DNA of 64,000 nt, from NCBI GenBank assembly GCA_002342035.1, contig DDPE01000090.1, forward strand, positions 124,001 to 188,000, in the 5' to 3' direction. Under the pieces are notes generated by a model. The model was not told the DNA's origin. It saw only the letters and a program-made list of their open reading frames with translations, and did not search any database. A program made the position numbers and the translations under genes. The DNA is from Asticcacaulis sp. UBA2476 (lineage in GTDB: Bacteria > Pseudomonadota > Alphaproteobacteria > Caulobacterales > Caulobacteraceae). This document shows positions 51,853-60,756 of this stretch, piece by piece; the stretch's first letter is position 1, and every line of letters starts with the position of its first letter.

Positions 51853-52758
51853 ATGACCAAGCCTCTCTTTCGTCACACCGCCTACGGGCTGACGATCCAT
51901 TCCGAGATCGAACTGCCGGAGCTTTTGCCGTCAGATAATGATGCTCCCGATCTGGTGATCCGGTGCGCGCTGATCGGGCGTGACCTGCCGGTGGGCGCGC
52001 CGGGGACGTTCTTTGAGTTTAGCCGCGACCTGCAGGTTCTGGACTGGGCCGCGGTCGGTAAGTTTGAGATCAGAGGCTCATCGGAAATTGTGGTCGATGC
52101 GCGCGCTGATGTGCCGGAAAAGATCGTGCGCCTGCCGCTGCTCGGGCCGGTTATGGCCATGCTTTTGCATGTGCGCAGCCTGATGGTGCTGCACGCCAGC
52201 GCGGTGTTGATTAATGGCAAGGGCGCGGGCTTTTTGGGCGACAAACGCGCCGGGAAATCAACGACCGCCGGGGCTTTGGTCGGTAAGGGCTATCCGCTGC
52301 TGACGGATGATGTGCTGGCCTTTGATTTTAAGCCGGAAGTGCGTATCCTGCCGGGCTTTCCGCAGATGAAGCTGACCGATGAATCGGCGGTGTCCGTGGC
52401 TATTGAACACGCCCGCCCGCTGGAAATGATCGATGTGCCGGGCTTTGATAAGCGCCAGCACAGCGTCAGTGCGCATTTTTCAAATGACTATGCCGTGCCG
52501 GGGCGTCTATATGTACTTGAGCGCGGGCCGCAGGCGCAAATCATTGACCTAAGCCCGGTTGAGGCGTTTCGCGCCCTGATGCGGTTTTCCTATCTGATCC
52601 GCTTCGGCAAGGAAGCCCTGTCGGCGGGCAGTGCGCCGGGTTTTATGCAGCAATGCGCCTATCTGGCCGAATTAGGTGTGGTCCGGCGGTTAGTTGTGCC
52701 GGATTCGCTGGAGCGCTTAGGCGAAGCTGTGGCTATTATAGAGCATGACCTTGGCTGA
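51853..52758 (+). CDS. HPr-kinase-like tailoring kinase of the lasso cluster
   Basis: 301 residues from ATG 51853; the upstream part of the frame (51769) looks non-coding. HprK/P-type P-loop GFLGDKRAGKSTTAGAL (Walker A 129-137), preceded by LHASAVLI (His114) and followed by the paired acids LLTDDVLAFD (152-153), as in HPr kinase-like lasso enzymes. In paeninodin-type clusters this enzyme phosphorylates the Ser at the precursor C-terminus, and this precursor ends in Ser. It lies between the cyclase and exporter and overlaps the exporter by 14 bases. Confidence 0.88.
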   Translation: MTKPLFRHTAYGLTIHSEIELPELLPSDNDAPDLVIRCALIGRDLPVGAPGTFFEFSRDLQVLDWAAVGKFEIRGSSEIVVDARADVPEKIVRLPLLGPVMAMLLHVRSLMVLHASAVLINGKGAGFLGDKRAGKSTTAGALVGKGYPLLTDDVLAFDFKPEVRILPGFPQMKLTDESAVSVAIEHARPLEMIDVPGFDKRQHSVSAHFSNDYAVPGRLYVLERGPQAQIIDLSPVEAFRALMRFSYLIRFGKEALSAGSAPGFMQQCAYLAELGVVRRLVVPDSLERLGEAVAIIEHDLG

Positions 52759-54514
52759 TACCCGCGATTCGCCTGTAAAGAGTGGCCTTAAGACCTGGCA
52801 GCGTTGCCGGTCCTTGGCGGCTTACGTCCTGTCGGTATCGCGCAAACGCTCAATCTTATCCGTTGTCTTCCTGATTTTGGGTAGCTTCAGCGAAGGGGTA
52901 TCGCTGCTGCTGCTGCTGCCGTTGTTGCAGTTCATCAGCGCGCAGGGTGGCGGCACAGTCCTCGACCTGCCGACCGGGCCACTGGCGCCGGTGCTGGGGG
53001 CATCGTTTCAGATTGAGCTGTGGCTGATTCTGGCGATCTTTGTCGCGGTGGTCACCATCGGGGCGCTGTTTGCGCGTTTCAAGAATATCTACATGTCGGC
53101 GCTGCTGGTCGATACGGTCAACCGCTTACGCATCGATCTGTTTGCCAGCATCTCAAAGGCCAGATGGTCGGCGGTGGCGCGCAAGCGTACAGCGGACCTT
53201 GATCACGTTCTGACCGGCGATATCGACCGGGTGCAGACGGCGACGGCCAGCCTGTTTCTGCTGATCCAGAACGCGGTGTTTTTATGCGCCTACATGCTGC
53301 TGTCGCTGATGATTTCGTGGCAGATGACGGCGATTGCCGCGGTGGCCGGGGCCCTGGTGTTTGTAGCCCTGCGCCCGATCCGTAAGCAGGGCGCTATTTT
53401 TGGCGATAAGCTGACGACCGAGCGCCAGCGCCAGTACCGCACCATCAGCGATTTTCTGGCGGGGCTTAAGGTCACCAAAAGCTTCAATGCCGAACCGCGC
53501 TATATCGCTGAACTAAACGGTACGTTAGAGCGGATGCGCGGTGACTTGATGCGTTATACCCGCATCAATTCGCTGGGGACGACCCTGTTTCAGATCCTGA
53601 GCGCGGTCATGGTGTGCGTCTTCATCTATGTCGCCTACGCCGTCTACGCCATGCCGTTTTCGCGCATCATCGTGCTGCTGGTGATCTTCATGCGCCTGTC
53701 GCCGCGCTTTACCGGTACACAGGATCATCTGCAAAACGCCATTATTAATTTACCAGCGTTTGAGACCATGCAGCGCGTCAAAGCTGACTGTGACGCAGCG
53801 GTGGAAATCCCGCAGGCGGCGACGACGCTGTCTCCGTCGGGGCTAAAACACAGCCTTGATTTCGAGGCGGTGAGTTTTTCATACGGCGATCATCTGGCGG
53901 TTGATGCGGTTAGCTTCAGCCTGCCCGCCCGCCAGATCACGGCCATTGTTGGCCCGTCCGGCGGCGGCAAGAGCACTATGGCCGATTTGGTCATGGGCCT
54001 GTTGATGCCCGATAGTGGCCGCATCCTGATTGATGGCGTGGCCCTGGAGGCCGCCCATGGGCCGTCATGGCGCACCCATATCGCTTACGTCCCGCAGGAA
54101 ACCTATCTGCTGTCGGCCACCGTGGCGGAAAACCTGAAAATCGCCGCCCCCCATGCCACGGTAGAGGATATGTGGCACGCGCTGCGGCAAGCGCAAGCGG
54201 CGGCCTTCATTGAGCGCCTGCCGCAGGGGCTGGATACACCGGTCGGTGATGGCGGCATCAAGCTGTCGGGCGGGGAGCGTCAACGGGTGGCGCTGGCCCG
54301 CGCCCTGCTGCGTCAGCCGGCGCTGCTGATCCTTGATGAATCGACCAGCGCGCTTGATCGTGAGAATACGCAAGGCATATTATCGACGATCGATAGCCTG
54401 CGCGGGCAGATGACCGTATTGCTGATTACCCACAATCCGGTTGTAGTCGAACATGCTGATACCGTTATTACCGTTGACGGTGGTCAGATTGTCACGTCGG
54501 CAGGTGCGTCATGA
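52745..54514 (+). CDS. Lasso-peptide ABC exporter
   Basis: 589 residues, half-size ABC exporter. About six membrane helices (1-330; FLILGSFSEGVSLLLLLPLL, LWLILAIFVAVVTIGALF) fused to an ATPase domain: Walker A IVGPSGGGKSTMADL, Q-loop AYVPQETYLL, signature KLSGGERQRVALARAL, Walker B LLILDESTSALD and H-loop LLITHNPVV. By position it exports the mature lasso peptide and may give self-immunity. It overlaps the kinase gene by 14 bases. Confidence 0.92.
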   Translation: MTLADTRDSPVKSGLKTWQRCRSLAAYVLSVSRKRSILSVVFLILGSFSEGVSLLLLLPLLQFISAQGGGTVLDLPTGPLAPVLGASFQIELWLILAIFVAVVTIGALFARFKNIYMSALLVDTVNRLRIDLFASISKARWSAVARKRTADLDHVLTGDIDRVQTATASLFLLIQNAVFLCAYMLLSLMISWQMTAIAAVAGALVFVALRPIRKQGAIFGDKLTTERQRQYRTISDFLAGLKVTKSFNAEPRYIAELNGTLERMRGDLMRYTRINSLGTTLFQILSAVMVCVFIYVAYAVYAMPFSRIIVLLVIFMRLSPRFTGTQDHLQNAIINLPAFETMQRVKADCDAAVEIPQAATTLSPSGLKHSLDFEAVSFSYGDHLAVDAVSFSLPARQITAIVGPSGGGKSTMADLVMGLLMPDSGRILIDGVALEAAHGPSWRTHIAYVPQETYLLSATVAENLKIAAPHATVEDMWHALRQAQAAAFIERLPQGLDTPVGDGGIKLSGGERQRVALARALLRQPALLILDESTSALDRENTQGILSTIDSLRGQMTVLLITHNPVVVEHADTVITVDGGQIVTSAGAS

Positions 54515-54628
54515 TGGTTTTTAATAATCGTTTAGCCGTGCCGCTCAAAAATTATTTGTGCACCGCACCTAAAATCCGTATCCCCGTGCGTGAATCGTAT
54601 GGGTTTTTAATTTCGGGAGCCTCATGAG

Positions 54629-55771
54629 TTGAGTATGCAGGTTCTTTATTTGGTACATGATCTTGAAGACGCTGCGGTGAGACGCAGAACCCTTATGCTT
54701 GAGGCCGGTGGGGCGCGTGTGTCGCTGGCGGGGTTCAGGCGCTCACAAAAGCCTGCGGCCGACACGACACACAAAGTCATTGATCTGGGCGAGACGCGCA
54801 ACGGCGCCTTTGCCCATCGGGCGGCGAAGACGATCACCAGTGCCCCGTCTCTGATCCGCGCTCTTGGGGATGAGTTTCCGGACATCATCATCGCCCGCAA
54901 TCTTGAGATGCTCTATCTGGCGTGTCAGGTGGCCACAAAATTAACGTCGTCCCCCGTGATCGTTTACGAAAGCCTCGATATCCATCGGCTTCTGCTGCGG
55001 CGTGATTTCGTCGGATATTTGCTGCGCGCCACGGAGCGCCATCTGATGGATCGTGCGGCTTTGCTGGTCACCAGTTCCCCGGCCTTCGTCGATAACTATT
55101 TCGCCCCGCTGCAAAACATCAGGCTTCCCGTCCTGTTGCTTGAGAACAAGGTGCTTGATATCGGGTCGCACTGTGCGACGGTCTGCGACACTGTGCGCTT
55201 GGCATCTTCGGATGTACTGACCATTGGCTGGTTCGGCGCGTTACGTTGCCGTAAGTCGCTGGCGCTTTTGAGTGCGTTCACGCAGCAGATGCAGGGCAAG
55301 GTCAAGGTGGTTATGCGGGGTAAGCCCGCCTATAATGAGTTTGAGGATTTCGACGCGCAGATCGCGGCTGAGCCGTATATCACGTTCGAGGGGCCTTACC
55401 GCGCCGAAGACCTGAGCGCGCTTTATGCCGGGGTTGATCTGACCTGGGCGATTGATTTCTTTGAAGAGGGCCAGAATTCAAAATGGCTGCTGCCCAACCG
55501 GCTTTATGAAGGCAGCCGGTATGGTTCGGTGCCGATTGCCATGAAAGGCACGGAAACCGGAAACTTTGTCAGCCGTAATGGTATGGGCCTGATCCTTGAT
55601 GAGGCCACGCCTGAAGCACTGGCCGCCCTGTTTGAGGCGCTCACCCCTGATCGTCTGGCCGCATTGCAGGCATCGCTTAAGGCATGTCCGCCGTCTATGT
55701 TTACCACCACTCAGGCCGACTGTGTGGACTTTGTCGATCGCCTGAAACAGTTACAGGTGGCACATGCGTGA
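54629..55771 (+). CDS. Glycosyltransferase, GT-B type
   Basis: 380 residues from TTG 54629 (GGGAG about 10 nt upstream), or 378 from ATG 54635. GT-B outline: VLYLVHDLEDAAVRRRTLML at the start, FPDIIIARNLEMLYLACQV, IVYESLDIHRLLL, LLVTSSPAFVDNYFAPL, IGWFGALRCRKSLALL, and a C-terminal donor-binding segment LYEGSRYGSVPIAMKG. It fits EPS glycosyltransferases of the GT4 clan, but the sugar is unknown. It overlaps the next gene by 8 bases. Confidence 0.78.
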   Translation: MSMQVLYLVHDLEDAAVRRRTLMLEAGGARVSLAGFRRSQKPAADTTHKVIDLGETRNGAFAHRAAKTITSAPSLIRALGDEFPDIIIARNLEMLYLACQVATKLTSSPVIVYESLDIHRLLLRRDFVGYLLRATERHLMDRAALLVTSSPAFVDNYFAPLQNIRLPVLLLENKVLDIGSHCATVCDTVRLASSDVLTIGWFGALRCRKSLALLSAFTQQMQGKVKVVMRGKPAYNEFEDFDAQIAAEPYITFEGPYRAEDLSALYAGVDLTWAIDFFEEGQNSKWLLPNRLYEGSRYGSVPIAMKGTETGNFVSRNGMGLILDEATPEALAALFEALTPDRLAALQASLKACPPSMFTTTQADCVDFVDRLKQLQVAHA

Positions 55772-56786
55772 AACGGGACTGGCCATGACTTTACCAACGG
55801 CGGAACCTGTGCGTACCGAAAAAGTGCTGGTGGTGGTGCCGTGCCTGAATGAGGCCGCCCACATCGGTAAGCTGCTGGACTGGCTGCTGCGTACCGAAGG
55901 CGAGGCCGGGTCTCTGATCGTGGTTGCCGACGGGGGATCAAGCGATGGCACGCAGGATATTGTCCGCCGCTATGTTGATGACGGCGCGCCGGTGCGGCTG
56001 CTGCACAATCCGAAAAAGATCCAGAGCGCGGGCATCAATCTGGCGGTCGAGCGCTATGGGAATGATGCCGAATATCTGATCCGCATTGACGCTCACGGTA
56101 CCTATCCGGAGGATTTTTGCGAGCAATTGATGGATGAGGCGCGCAAGGTCGGCTGTGCGTCGATCGTGGTGTCGATGAACACCATTGGCGCGGGCACATT
56201 CCAGAAGGCCGTAGCCATTGCCCAAAATTCTCCGCTCGGCAATGGCGGCTCAAAGCACCGCGTGGTCAATAAGGGCGAATTTGTCGATCACGGCCACCAT
56301 GCCCTGATGCGTATCAAGGCCTTCCGCGAAGTGGGCGGCTATGACGAAAGCTTTGCCCATAACGAAGACGCGGAACTGGATTTCCGGTTGCGCAAGATCG
56401 GTTACTACATCTGGATGACGCCGAAAACGGTCATGGAATATCTGCCGCGCACCACCGCTAAGGGCCTTTTTAAGCAGTACCGCGGCTATGGTAGCGGGCG
56501 TATTCAGAATATCCTCAAGCATAAACAAACGCCGGGCCTGCGTCAGATTATTCCGGCCATGGTGCTGCCGTCGATCGTGATGGCACCGCTGGCGTTGATC
56601 TGGTGGGTGTGCGCCCTGCCGCTGATCGGGTGGCTGTGCCTGTGGGGCGGGCTGTCGGTGATCGAGGGGGTGCGGACGCGATCGGTCGAAGGGTTTGTGT
56701 CCGGTTATGCTGCCATGACCATGCACGTCGCCTGGTCGGTCGGGTTCTGGAAAAAATGGTTTGAGCTGAAATTTAAAGCGGCTTAG
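55764..56786 (+). CDS. ExoA-like family 2 glycosyltransferase, paralogue
   Basis: 340 residues. VLVVVPCLNEAAHIGKLLDW, IVVADGGSSDGTQDIV, IRIDAHGTYPEDFCEQL, FAHNEDAELDFRLRKIGYY and GLFKQYRGYGSGRIQNIL correspond one by one with the protein at 32895-33932, so both belong to the ExoA group. Two or three C-terminal membrane helices (IVMAPLALIWWVCALPLIGW). It likely adds one hexose of the repeat unit. Confidence 0.87.
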   Translation: MRETGLAMTLPTAEPVRTEKVLVVVPCLNEAAHIGKLLDWLLRTEGEAGSLIVVADGGSSDGTQDIVRRYVDDGAPVRLLHNPKKIQSAGINLAVERYGNDAEYLIRIDAHGTYPEDFCEQLMDEARKVGCASIVVSMNTIGAGTFQKAVAIAQNSPLGNGGSKHRVVNKGEFVDHGHHALMRIKAFREVGGYDESFAHNEDAELDFRLRKIGYYIWMTPKTVMEYLPRTTAKGLFKQYRGYGSGRIQNILKHKQTPGLRQIIPAMVLPSIVMAPLALIWWVCALPLIGWLCLWGGLSVIEGVRTRSVEGFVSGYAAMTMHVAWSVGFWKKWFELKFKAA

Positions 56787-56831
56787 GGCTTAAGGCCCAC
56801 CTTATTTTATTCTGTTATTTTTAGGGCTCAC

Positions 56832-57725
56832 ATGGCCGATATCGATATCTGTATCTGTACGTTCCGGCGTGAGCATATTGCCACCACCCTGCGCTCACTG
56901 GTTGGGCTTGAGGTGCCTGCGGACCATGCCGTGCGGGTGATCGTTGCTGACAATGATGAGGTGCCGTCGGCCAAAGACCGCGTCGAGGCGATGGGGCCGG
57001 AGGTGCCGTTTCCGATCAGCTATGTCCATGCCCCAAAGGCTAATATTTCGGTGGCGCGCAATGCCTGCCTTGAGGCGGCGACCGGGCGCTATATCCTGTT
57101 TATCGATGACGATGAACTGGTCACGGCGGCGTGGTTGCGGGAAATGGTGACGACCGCCCAATCCACAGGTGCGGATGCCGTGCTGGGGCCGGTGCGCGCG
57201 CTTTATCCGGACGACATTGAGGACTGGATCAGGGGCGGGGATTTCCATTCGACCTATCCGGTGATCGTCGGTGATGAGATCCTGACCGGCTATACCTGTA
57301 ATGCCCTTCTGGATCGCCGCTCGGATAAGGTTAAGGGCTTACGCTTTGATCTGTCGCGCGGCAAAAGCGGCGGTGAGGATACCGATTTTTTCACCCAAAT
57401 TTACCGTCGCGGCGGCACAATCGCCTATGCCCGTGAAGCGTGGATCGAGGAGCCGGTACCGCCGGCGCGCGCCAGTTTCAGGTGGTTGCGCGACCGCCGG
57501 TTCCGCTCCGGACAGACCCATGGCCGCCTGATCCGTGAGGGCGGTCTGACGCGGCCGGTCGTGGTTGAGCAGGCGATGGCTGCGGGTAAGGCCGGGTTTA
57601 GTTTTGCGTCAGCGGCGTTGACCTTCTGGTCGCCGGTGAAGCGGCGACGCAATATCCTGCGCGGTGCCCTGCATCTGGGGACTATGTCCGGCCTGTCTGG
57701 CTCCAAAGAAATAAGTCAATACTGA
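56832..57725 (+). CDS. ExoM-like family 2 glycosyltransferase
   Basis: 297 residues, GT-A. DIDICICTFRREHIATTLRS at the N-terminus, VIVADNDEVPSAKDRV, KANISVARNACLEAATGRY, metal-binding FIDDDELV (DxD) and SGGEDTDFFTQIYRRGG with the catalytic-base ED. The pattern is that of ExoM/ExoO in succinoglycan assembly. It is on the same strand as the ExoA-like gene, 45 bases before it. Specificity unknown. Confidence 0.85.
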   Translation: MADIDICICTFRREHIATTLRSLVGLEVPADHAVRVIVADNDEVPSAKDRVEAMGPEVPFPISYVHAPKANISVARNACLEAATGRYILFIDDDELVTAAWLREMVTTAQSTGADAVLGPVRALYPDDIEDWIRGGDFHSTYPVIVGDEILTGYTCNALLDRRSDKVKGLRFDLSRGKSGGEDTDFFTQIYRRGGTIAYAREAWIEEPVPPARASFRWLRDRRFRSGQTHGRLIREGGLTRPVVVEQAMAAGKAGFSFASAALTFWSPVKRRRNILRGALHLGTMSGLSGSKEISQY

Positions 57726-57878
57726 AAGCTGTCGGGGCGTGGTTAATTCAGGCTTTTCAATAGGATTTTTTGTTGGGTGCGCTGCAAAAAGAATTTTGCG
57801 ATCCCTCCGTTTGGCACTAAAGTCAGAGCCTATTGATTTTGATTTTTGTTATTACCGATTTTTCCAAGGCCGGCCTCA

Positions 57879-58586
57879 ATGACCGACGCGATTAAAATCC
57901 TCGGCAGTGTGGCCGAGGTGGTGCACCAGCATCTGCCCCATGTTCTGGCCAACCGCCGAGACGTGACCTGGAAAGAGGACGGCAGCCCCGTAACGGTCGC
58001 CGATGTCTTTCTGGAAAACGCCATCAAGGATCACCTCACCGGCCTGATGGGCGATATCAATTTCGTCGGCGAAGAAAGCTATGCCGTGGGGGCTGCGGAC
58101 GATAAGGACTGGACGGCGGTACTCGACCCGATCGATGGCACTGAGAATTTCTGTTCCGGCCTGCCCGAATGGGGCGTGTCTCTGTCGATCTGGCATAAGC
58201 GCCAACATGCCGCCTCCATGCTGATGGTGCCGGAAATGGGGCTTAAGCTCATGACCGGCGATAAGATTGAGTACCAGACCTCACGGATCATGGGGTTTTC
58301 GTCCTCGATCAATGATAAGCTGGTCGAAATGATCCCCGTCGGCGGCGAAGCCCGCATCATGGGCTGTGCCGTTTATAACCTGTTTAATGTCGTGCGCGGA
58401 TCATTGGCGCGGTTTGTCAATCCGGCCGGCGCCAAAAGCTGGGACATGCTGGCCGGTGTTCAGCTTGCGCGTGAGCACGGCTGTGAAGTCATTGTTGAAG
58501 GAGCCGCTTATGACGGACACTATCTCGAACCTGATCGGAAACATCGCTTCGACATACGCCACCGACACGATCTTCATCCTCGGTAA
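57879..58586 (+). CDS. Inositol monophosphatase-family phosphatase
   Basis: 235 residues from ATG 57879 (AAGG 9 nt upstream). FIG-superfamily metal sites: FVGEESYAVG (Glu), DPIDGTENFCSGLPEWGV (core D-x-I-D-G-T) and GAKSWDMLAGVQLAREHG (C-terminal Asp). It hydrolyses sugar or inositol phosphates. It lies right before NeuB and overlaps its coding region by 77 bases in another frame; the C-terminal part (YDGHYLEPDRKHRFDIRHRH) still looks like real protein. A role as sugar-phosphate phosphatase for nonulosonic-acid synthesis is a fair guess; 3'-phosphoadenosine phosphatase (CysQ-like) is another option. Confidence 0.85.
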   Translation: MTDAIKILGSVAEVVHQHLPHVLANRRDVTWKEDGSPVTVADVFLENAIKDHLTGLMGDINFVGEESYAVGAADDKDWTAVLDPIDGTENFCSGLPEWGVSLSIWHKRQHAASMLMVPEMGLKLMTGDKIEYQTSRIMGFSSSINDKLVEMIPVGGEARIMGCAVYNLFNVVRGSLARFVNPAGAKSWDMLAGVQLAREHGCEVIVEGAAYDGHYLEPDRKHRFDIRHRHDLHPR

Positions 58587-60048
58587 AGGCCCGTCGATCG
58601 ACCAGATCGATCCGCAAATTTTCGCGGGCTCTCTGGTCATCGCCATGAACGATGCCGAGCGCATCGCCCCTGCCGACATCAGCGTGTTCCATGCGCCGTG
58701 GGTGGCCGAAAGCGTGCAGGCCAATGGCCTGAAATCGCGCGCCTATCTGACCTCGACGCCGCTGAAAGCCGCCGATCGTTCGGTGGTGCAACTGCCGCAT
58801 ACGCCGTTGACGCAGGAATCCGCCGATCTGATGATGCAGCGCTTTCAGGCTGGTGATCTGGTCATCGAAGATATTCTGTTCATCACCGCCCTTCAGGTCG
58901 CCCGTAAAGTCGCCGCCGTCCGTGGCCGTCCGCAGACGGTGTACATGGTCGGGCTTGATTTTAGCTATGACGGCAGTCAGGCCTATAGCGAGCGCATCGA
59001 CAGCGATTTTTCCCACGCCCGCGACGCCGACCGTAAGATGGTATTCAATACGCAGGAATTCTATTTCCTGAATGCGCTCTATGTCCTTAAGGGCTCTGAG
59101 ATCGAAGTTCGCCACGTTGGCACCAAATCGTTCAGTGCGCTGTCGCCGACCGAACTGAACGCGCAACTGGGCACGCCGGAGCCCCTGGCGGCCAGCGACA
59201 ATATCCATAAGGTTGATGTCATCGCCGAGCTGACCACCAACCATTTTGGTGACCGTTTGCGGCTTGAGCGCATGATCCGCTCCGCCAAGGCGGCGGGTGC
59301 GGACTACATCAAGCTGCAAAAGCGCGATGTCGAAAGCTTCTATTCGGCTGAGCAACTCAAAGCCCCCTATGTATCGCCGTTTGGCTCAACCTTTGGCGAC
59401 TATCGCCATCAGTTGGAACTGAGCAAGGACGATTTCGCGTTCGTTGATACCTTGTGCAAAAGCCTTGGCATGGGCTGGTTTGCGTCGATCCTCGATAAGC
59501 CGTCGTTTGAGTTCATGCTCGATGTCAAACCGGCCATGGTGAAACTGCCATCGACCATTTCCGAGCACACCGATTATCTGGAATATGTCTCGAAAACCTA
59601 TACCGGCTCAGTGGTGTTATCGACCGGCATGACCGACGAAGCCTATGAGCGCTGGGTGCTCGATAATTTCACGGCGTGCGAAAAGCTAATCCTGATGCAG
59701 GCCAATTCGGCCTATCCGACCCCGGCCGAAGACACCAATATCGCGGTGGTGCGCCGCTACCACGAACTGTCGGCACAAAATCCGCGCATCGTACCGGCGT
59801 TTTCGAGCCATGATTTCGGCTGGCTGGGTTCGGCGCTGGCCGTGGCGGCGGGGGCGCGCATGGTCGAAAAGCACGTTAAGCTTGGCAATACCGAATGGGC
59901 GCACTTTGATGCCGTGGCGGTGGATTTGACGACCCCGGCCTTTAAGGAATATGTCGATCAGATCCGCCTGACCGAACGCATGGTCGGTTCCGGCGAAAAA
60001 CGGGTCAACAAAAGCGAGCACCACAAATACCGGGTGGCCCAAGCTTAA
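58510..60048 (+). CDS. Fusion: GT42-sialyltransferase-like domain plus NeuB-type nonulosonic acid synthase
   Basis: 512 residues from ATG 58510 (AAGGAG 7 nt upstream). Residues 1-230 resemble GT42 sialyltransferases such as CstII: TIFILGKGPSIDQID (GKGPS 25-29, CstII has GNGPS), YMVGLDFSYDGSQAY (145-159, CstII has LSGIDFYQNGSSYAF) and SDFSHARDAD with His169. From about 235 a NeuB TIM barrel begins: VIAELTTNHFGD, AGADYIKLQKRD, WFASILDKPSFEF, VKLPSTISE, LSTGMTDEAY, MQANSAYPTP, FSSHDFG and MVEKHVKLG. NeuB condenses phosphoenolpyruvate with ManNAc or a related hexosamine. The SAF antifreeze-type C-terminal domain of classical NeuB is absent. The gene overlaps the phosphatase and precedes the NeuA-like gene. 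Confidence 0.85.
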   Translation: MTDTISNLIGNIASTYATDTIFILGKGPSIDQIDPQIFAGSLVIAMNDAERIAPADISVFHAPWVAESVQANGLKSRAYLTSTPLKAADRSVVQLPHTPLTQESADLMMQRFQAGDLVIEDILFITALQVARKVAAVRGRPQTVYMVGLDFSYDGSQAYSERIDSDFSHARDADRKMVFNTQEFYFLNALYVLKGSEIEVRHVGTKSFSALSPTELNAQLGTPEPLAASDNIHKVDVIAELTTNHFGDRLRLERMIRSAKAAGADYIKLQKRDVESFYSAEQLKAPYVSPFGSTFGDYRHQLELSKDDFAFVDTLCKSLGMGWFASILDKPSFEFMLDVKPAMVKLPSTISEHTDYLEYVSKTYTGSVVLSTGMTDEAYERWVLDNFTACEKLILMQANSAYPTPAEDTNIAVVRRYHELSAQNPRIVPAFSSHDFGWLGSALAVAAGARMVEKHVKLGNTEWAHFDAVAVDLTTPAFKEYVDQIRLTERMVGSGEKRVNKSEHHKYRVAQA

Positions 60049-60081
60049 AAAGAGGTCCCGAGCTTAAAAAAGGCTTTAACT

Positions 60082-60756
60082 GTGTCGAAACCGAAATGTG
60101 TGGCCTTAGTGCCCGCCAAGGCCCACTCCGGGCGTCTGCCTGAGAAGAACCTGCGCCCGTTTGTCGGCGAAAAATCCCTGCTGGATGTCAAGCTGGAGCA
60201 GTGCAAGGCTTCAGGCGTGTTTGATGAAATTTATGTCTCCAGTGAGGCGGACAAGGTTGCCGAATACGCCACCCGTCACGGCGTGGACTTCCTGCTGCGT
60301 AACCCGAAATGGTCGAGTGATGCGACGCCCTGGTCGGAAGCTCTGGTTGGGCTGCTCGATGAAATGCCGGTCGATGACGACACCTATGTGGCCATAGTCC
60401 CCGTCACCACCCCGCTGTTTCATCGCTATGGAGATGCGGTGGCGATGCTGGAGCAGGATGGCCGCGACAGTGTGATGTCGCTGAGCGCCCATAAGCATTA
60501 TTTCCTCAATCCGGATTTCCTGCCGATCAATTATCAGTGGGGGCCGTGGCATTCCTACAGCCAGAATATCAAGCCGCTGTATCAGATGAATTGCGCGTTT
60601 TGGGTCGCCAAAAAAGGCGTGATGAAGCGTAACCGGTTTCAGGTTGGCGACCGTCCGGCGTTTTTCGTGACCGATGCGACCGAAGGCATGGATATCGACA
60701 CGCTGGAGGAGTTCGAAGTGGCGCAACTGCTGTTCCAAAAGCGGTTCGGCGCATGA
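60082..60756 (+). CDS. NeuA-like acylneuraminate cytidylyltransferase
   Basis: 224 residues from GTG 60082 (AAAGG 8 nt upstream). CMP-sugar synthetase motif VALVPAKAHSGRLPEKNLRP (NeuA has ARGGSKGIPRKN), then YVSSEADKVAEYATRHGVDF, SDATPWSEALVGLL, VAIVPVTTPLFHRY and ATEGMDIDTLEEFEVAQ. It would activate the NeuB product with CTP. The first loop lacks the usual Arg-Gly-Gly, so it is a divergent member. It overlaps the acetyltransferase gene by 4 bases. Confidence 0.85.
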   Translation: MSKPKCVALVPAKAHSGRLPEKNLRPFVGEKSLLDVKLEQCKASGVFDEIYVSSEADKVAEYATRHGVDFLLRNPKWSSDATPWSEALVGLLDEMPVDDDTYVAIVPVTTPLFHRYGDAVAMLEQDGRDSVMSLSAHKHYFLNPDFLPINYQWGPWHSYSQNIKPLYQMNCAFWVAKKGVMKRNRFQVGDRPAFFVTDATEGMDIDTLEEFEVAQLLFQKRFGA

